Of a stretch of 64,000 nucleotides of DNA, positions 59,393 to 64,000 are shown piece after piece; the stretch's first letter is position 1; every line of letters begins with the position of its first letter. The translations under genes and the position numbers were made by a program. Source of the DNA: Ganoderma boninense (Eukaryota; Basidiomycota; Agaricomycetes; Polyporales; Polyporaceae). The stretch spans positions 1,550,001-1,614,000 of the forward strand of contig CM035313.1 of assembly GCA_002900995.3 (NCBI GenBank), given 5' to 3'. A model generated the notes under the pieces. The model was given only the letters and a program-made list of their open reading frames with translations. It was not told the origin of the DNA and did no database searches.

Positions 59393-61440
59393 TCATTGGC
59401 CGGAAATTAACGCCTCAGCTGCCTGAGAACGCGGTTTGATGACGCAAGTGAAGCCAGACGGATACCTAACCGGGAAAGATGAAGTTTGATGGGTTTGTCC
59501 GAATATATTGCGTCGTGTACTTACGATAGGAACCCGGATGACATCTTGACGTCCACTTTCTGAGGCTGTCTATTGTCGTCAAGGGGAACGGATATGTTGA
59601 AAGTATGCAAAATTGAGGCGACGTTGATGAACAGAGATGCATCTGCTAGATTTTTACCCAGACAAATTCTGCTCAGGAGGTGATCAGGATTAAGATTGCG
59701 TTCGATGAGCAGAGCAAGCTTGCCTGCGTCCGAACCCAAAAACTACACTTGCAGGGTTCGGTGCGCTGGGGTTCAATACACCATCTTTGATGTAGCGCGC
59801 GGGCTCGAAAACCTCAGGATTGGGATAGACTTCAGGATTGTGTAACATTGCCCTAGACACGCATTCAATTTTTCGGGACTGTACGAGGCGTGATGAACCT
59901 ACCAAATGTTCGGTAAGACAAGGGTGCCTTTGGGCAGGAAGTGACCCCTGTACTCGTCGTCCGCCATCAAGCGATGAATAACGCCGAGTGGAACGACATT
60001 CTGCCATCGCAATGCTTCCTTGACCACAGCATTGACGTAAGGGAGAGCGTCGCGGTCACCGTGTTCAGGGAGCCTGTCAAGACCAATGACCGCGTCCAAT
60101 TCGGCCTGCGCCTTCGCCTGCACCTCTGGATGCATAGCCATTGCCATAAAGAACGACAGCAGCGTGGAGAAGGTCTGTCCTGCTTTCAGAACATGGAGTG
60201 GCTCAACCTGGTGCGGCAGACTCACCGTATCAGATCCGGCTAAATGAGCAAGACGTAAATATTGATGCTCAGTCAAGTCAATAGGTACATGCCAACTCAC
60301 CTGCGTAAACGTTTGCAGCGCCTATCTTGGCGACGCGCTCTTCGTCAGCGGCCTCCGCGGGACTGAGTTGGGCTTGAGAGATGGCTTCCAGCATCTCGTG
60401 CGAGGCTGAGTGGTACCCTTCACCGGTCACCTTGGTTTATATGCTGGAGTGAGCAAAGAGTCGGGGGTATCAGGACGACCAGAGGAACTTACCCAAGAGC
60501 GCTTCGCTTCAGCAAATGGCTTCTCAAGTAGCTCGGCTGCAAGATGTCTCCACCGAGCAAACTTCTTCTGAAAGCCTGCGCCAGGAACCCATGCTGGGAC
60601 GAAACGAAGGAGAGGGATATGCTCAACAAGGAAGCTTCCTTGCATGAAAGCTTCCGTAGGGCCCTCTAGGGCGGCGTGGAGCAGAGGCACGAAGCGTTGG
60701 TCTCCTGGGGCGATATCGATTCCATACATGGTCTTCAAAGTTGTCGCAGCAAACGAACTAAACTGACGCTGAGTGATTTTGTAAGCGGAAGGATCGTACG
60801 ATTACTCACAACTCCAGTAACTCTCGAAGGCGATCTGGCTCGGCGTGGAGCAGACGAAGGAATCGGCGGGACTCCTGTAGGAGGGTCGGGTAATGCTTGG
60901 GCATTGCCTTGGATGTGAAGTGTTGCCAGGACGCCCGCCGTGTTCGCCTCCATTCTTCGCCATAGGGTACAAGAGGCGTATTCCAGCTCCATCCGAGCCT
61001 AAATGCAAAATGAATGTATGACTTTCACGCATCATGTGGCGGTGATTCAAGGTACGTACAGGCCAACCAGCGGTGAATGGGGGCGATCCGAGTAGATGGC
61101 GGCTCGCTTGTCTAGCAAATCTACTGCCGCTTCAACGGAGTTCAAGATAAGGAGGGTTTGCTTGCCAGGAAGTTGCAGGCCGATGAGATCACCTGGATGC
61201 TTGGTTGTACCGTCTCTAAGTAGAGAAATGGCAAGGCGACTCACCATACTGAATCGACCAATCTCGATAAACCCTCCAAGGGAGCTCTCGCGGAATTTGG
61301 AAGAGGTTGCCGAAAAATGGAAGGGGCTTTGGTCCGGGGAGAGGTGTTCCGCGTTTGGACTTCGGTAAAAGGAAACGAATGAGACCGAAGACACCAGCGA
61401 CGATGACTAGAGCGGTTAAAAGGGAAGGTAGTTGTGCCAT
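59393..61440 (-). CDS. Cytochrome P450 monooxygenase
   Basis: ER-anchored heme monooxygenase. MAQLPSLLTALVIVAGVFGL is the N-terminal anchor, followed by the hinge PLPGPKPLPFFGNLFQIP. Later come LGWSWNTPLVPYGEEWRRTR (C-helix WxxxR), HYPTLLQESRRFLRLL and LVEHIPLLRFVPAWVPG. The I-helix AGSDT is followed by TFSTLLSFFMAMAMHPEVQA. The K-helix E-x-x-R is in VVKEALRWQNVVPLG. PEVFEPARYI is the PERF-like region, and the heme loop FGFGRRICLGKNLA includes the cysteine ligand (Leu replaces the usual Pro after Cys). The last exon ends KPRSQAAEALISGQ. About 11-12 exons, near 510 residues; the family resembles CYP5144/CYP512-type Agaricomycete P450s but is not assigned. The start at 61440 is the first ATG. 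Gene structure is unusual: a 14-nt exon 60226-60239 and a GC-AG intron 59669-59723. Confidence 0.92.
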
Positions 61441-62506
61441 GCTTTCCAACAGGGTGGTCGGGGACGATGTCTTCGTATACTTATGCGCAGAGAGATGCCG
61501 TATTTATGGCAGTTGCCTCGATGAGCGTCAGATCCCATGTTTCAACGCTTGAGTTAGCTCGTTCATGTGCAGCGGGGACAGAGTCCGGTAGACGGTGAAG
61601 CTCTATCTCTCCGGACAATCTCCCCTATTGAAGCTGAACATACCCACGACAACATGGCCACCTTGCGAACCAGGCGCACTTGTATCGCCGATGGCGATCG
61701 GAGCCCGTGCATTGATTGGACCACCTAAGTACGGGGTGTTGGCCGTGGCGCTTTAACCAGGAGCGGCAAGGTCACGGTGTGGATAGAATCGTATTCGTAT
61801 TTGATATCCGTTCGGAAGAAGGCACAATACATCCGCTGGGCACAGAGAGGGCGCGACGCCCACCAAACTTGAAGGAAGGTCAAGAAGAGACCAATGATCG
61901 AGCTTTGTACGTGGCTGCCGCGGGGCCTTACCCGAACCTGTAACTTATAAGTAGTCCCTTGGGAGCCTCTTCGTGGATCAGGTGTTGAGAATGGTCATAG
62001 AATGCTATTCCCCGTCGGATACCGCGTGAAGAAGGTGTAAGCCGGATGAAATTACCTTATGGCAGCGCTGAATCTGCAAAATCCGCAGCTCGACGACATA
62101 CTTGGATGGGTCAAGGAGAGTGGATCGGATGTGTGAGAATCATACACATGGTCGTGGATAGCGCAGCAAGGAGGGCTGTTGTTTCTTGGAGGGGGTGGGG
62201 TAGCCACACTACATAACGAATCGCTCTAAATTTCAGTTGGCTGTTGATTCACAGAGCCCGTATTGCTCTGGCGCAGACTCTTCGATGTGGAAGAGGTCTG
62301 AAAGCGAGAATGGGAAGAAAGTCGGGGAAGGATGGAGCCGGTGGGAGGTAGAACGAGGACAAGGGACGGGCGCCTAGACGGGAGGACACCGACAAACACG
62401 TTCGGAGTTCGAAAAGAGCGAGCGTCGCTTGGTCGTCCGCTTCTTTCTCGAGCTCGCTGTGGCTGCTGTCGTCGTCTCCCACCTCTCCCCATCCGCTCCT
62501 GCTCCC
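61441..62506. other. Divergent promoter region, P450 and BRE1
   Basis: No coding features. The last 100 bp before 62507 is CT-rich on the + strand, as expected for a leader. Confidence 0.5.
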
Positions 62507-64000
62507 ATGGAATCCAAGAAGAGACCACATGCTGAAGATGTCGAGCACTCGCGAGCGAAGAAGCGGGCTGTTTCCGACGACCGCTCTTCGCCAAGTCATC
62601 CTAACGGAATGACCGCATCCCATGCTGACGAACCAAGGGATGGTGACAATATCGAGGTGCCTTGCTTTGCACTGAGTGATATTCTCTGCGCGTAGCTGAC
62701 GTGGAGCAATGCAGTTGTTTCGAAAGGAGGCCATTTTCAGACGCATGAAGCATTATTCACGCGAGGCGGAGAGGAGTCAGGCTAGAGTCGCGGAGCTGGA
62801 GCGACGCTTCAGTACATGTCAGGCTGGACTGGCCGCCTTGGAGGCGTGTTGGACGCAGGTGAGCGGCAACGGCTTGCGCTTGATTTCGTTCCTCATGCCG
62901 TGCGCAGTTGATTGGCACAATCCGTTCCCTCGTTAAGCCGGAGGACCTCCCTTCTCTCCAGACTGAGTCCGAAGGCGAGTTGTTCTCCGGCATCGCGCCC
63001 ACTTGGCACTAACGCTTCCGCTCGTCATAGGCAGTCAAGATTTCACTCGTCACCTGCCCCCAGAAACGGAGCCAGAGTACGTCAAGTCGCTGCAAGACAA
63101 GATGAACTCTACAGCGGGAATTGTTCAAGCCTTCGTTACATTGAGTACCCAAACTCAAGGAGGCCCTTCTAATGAAGATATCTTGAGGAGATGCCAGGAG
63201 GCAGAATCAGAGGTGAGTGTTAAATATCTGTGAACTGTGTTCCCTTGGCTGAAACAGAGTCTAGCGTGCTATCCTCCGGGCTGAACTGTCTCTCATGCGC
63301 TTACGCTGTCGCGATTCTGAGACACAAAACCAGAGGTATCATGAACAACTCCTCGCAGCGGAGAAACGTGCAGATAGGCTACAGAGTCGAAGCCTGGTCC
63401 CCAATCAGCCTACGGTCAGTGAGGAGCCCGCTCGAAGCCCTTCTGTGGAGAACGGAGCATCGTCTCCCCCAGTGAGTAACGTTTGCATGTCGTGCTATTA
63501 CTTGAACTTACTCTTCACTGGCTATGCCCTCTTGCGAACATCTTCAGCAGCCACCTTTGGTCAACGGTAACCATACTCCGGAATCCGACGAATGGCGTGA
63601 CCTCGCAAATCTTCGAGAATCCAAAATTGAGGAGTTGACGCGTGAAAATGGGGAGTTGCGTGACCACCTGCAAGAGGCACAACTGCAGGTGAAACCTTGC
63701 CTTTGGTGAATGATATATAGTGAGATGCTAACCCGCTCCATAGATCAAAACCCCTTCAGAAGAATTCGTCACGCAGACTCTGTATTACAAGGTCCTTCTA
63801 GAGCACGCGTCGAGGCTAGAACACGCATGTCAGGAGTCGCAGAATGAAGCGACGAAACTCAGGGAACAATTAGATAGCTTGAATGCGTCTCGTTCAGAGT
63901 TCGAGATTGATATGAAGGTATGCAGGTCCTCAGGCGTATACCAGCATTTATTATTAATAATGCTCCAACACAGGCCTCACAAGACGCCACTATCGCGGAG
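62507..64000 (+). CDS. BRE1: BRE1 E3 ubiquitin ligase, N-terminal part (3' end outside window)
   Basis: Nuclear ligase for histone H2B monoubiquitination. MESKKRPHAEDVEHSRAKKR is a basic leader, then LFRKEAIFRRMKHYSREAER and SQARVAELERRFSTCQAGLA, which match the conserved N-terminal Rad6-binding/dimerisation region of fungal BRE1. IGTIRSLVKPEDLPSLQTES follows, then further coiled-coil exons (ESKIEELTRENGELRDHLQE, YYKVLLEHASRLEHACQE, EATKLREQLDSLNASRSE). At least eight exons lie in the window. The C-terminal RING domain that would confirm the call must lie beyond 64000. Identity rests on the N-terminal block and the long coiled coil. Confidence 0.85.

Noticed and set aside
49586..61440. Secondary-metabolite gene cluster (oxygenase, HD hydratase, P450)
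   Set aside because: No PKS, NRPS, terpene synthase or other core enzyme, and no dedicated regulator or transporter is interleaved. Proximity alone is weak evidence.

Overview
The window is nuclear DNA of a filamentous basidiomycete, most likely an Agaricomycete and possibly polypore-like. Almost every gene is broken by short GT-AG introns of about 45-80 nt. Coding DNA is GC-rich and genes lie close together on both strands. The families present (DUF6533 membrane proteins, fungal F-box/LRR proteins, Zn2Cys6 regulators, basidiomycete P450s) fit that group. I saw no bacterial operon signals, rRNA, tRNA or CRISPR. Gene models were built by hand, by joining reading frames through splice sites, so exon edges are inferences unless family motifs confirm them.

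Layout: 1-2505 (-) Zn2Cys6 transcription factor, cut off at its 3' end; 4169-4567 (+) SDHAF4-type succinate dehydrogenase assembly factor; 5379-6406 (+) hemerythrin-type HHE protein; 7574-8963 (+) BAR-domain protein of the RVS161/Hob type; about 9381-12635 (-) coiled-coil, proline-rich protein with two apparent frame breaks; 13652-16728 (-) a poorly known stretch with one resolved six-exon gene and one unresolved gene; 17418-18658 (-) F-box-like protein; 19457-22784 (+) TM9SF/EMP70 nonaspanin.

A core housekeeping block follows: mitochondrial tyrosyl-tRNA synthetase (23227-25238, -), tRNA-guanine transglycosylase (25578-27408, +) and DEAD-box helicase DBP10 (27506-30711, -). A 543-bp mariner-like MITE (30905-31447) separates DBP10 from an MFS transporter of the allantoate/nicotinate permease type (31958-33831, +). 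After a sparse 2.3 kb comes a 1,277-residue conserved protein of unknown function (36163-40110, +), a small antisense gene (40269-40854, -), an F-box protein with a hydrophobic tail (41930-44395, -), PRMT1 (45869-47823, -) and a BRI3-like membrane protein (48441-49186, +).

The right part is more accessory: a 2-oxoglutarate/Fe(II) oxygenase (49586-51040, -), a decayed gene fragment (51915-52390), two DUF6533 paralogues (52589-54315 and 56929-58702, both -) flanking an HD-domain cyanamide-hydratase-like gene (55608-56643, -), and a cytochrome P450 (59393-61440, -). The window ends inside BRE1, the histone H2B ubiquitin ligase (62507 onward, +).

The most unusual items are the MITE, the P450 gene structure (a 14-nt micro-exon at the I-helix motif and a GC-AG intron inside the heme-binding loop), the 7-nt terminal exon of PRMT1, the paired homopolymer frame breaks in the coiled-coil gene, and a previously hidden six-exon gene at 13652-14783. 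I did not find a convincing new multi-gene system. The DUF6533 / HD-hydratase / DUF6533 arrangement is the nearest candidate.
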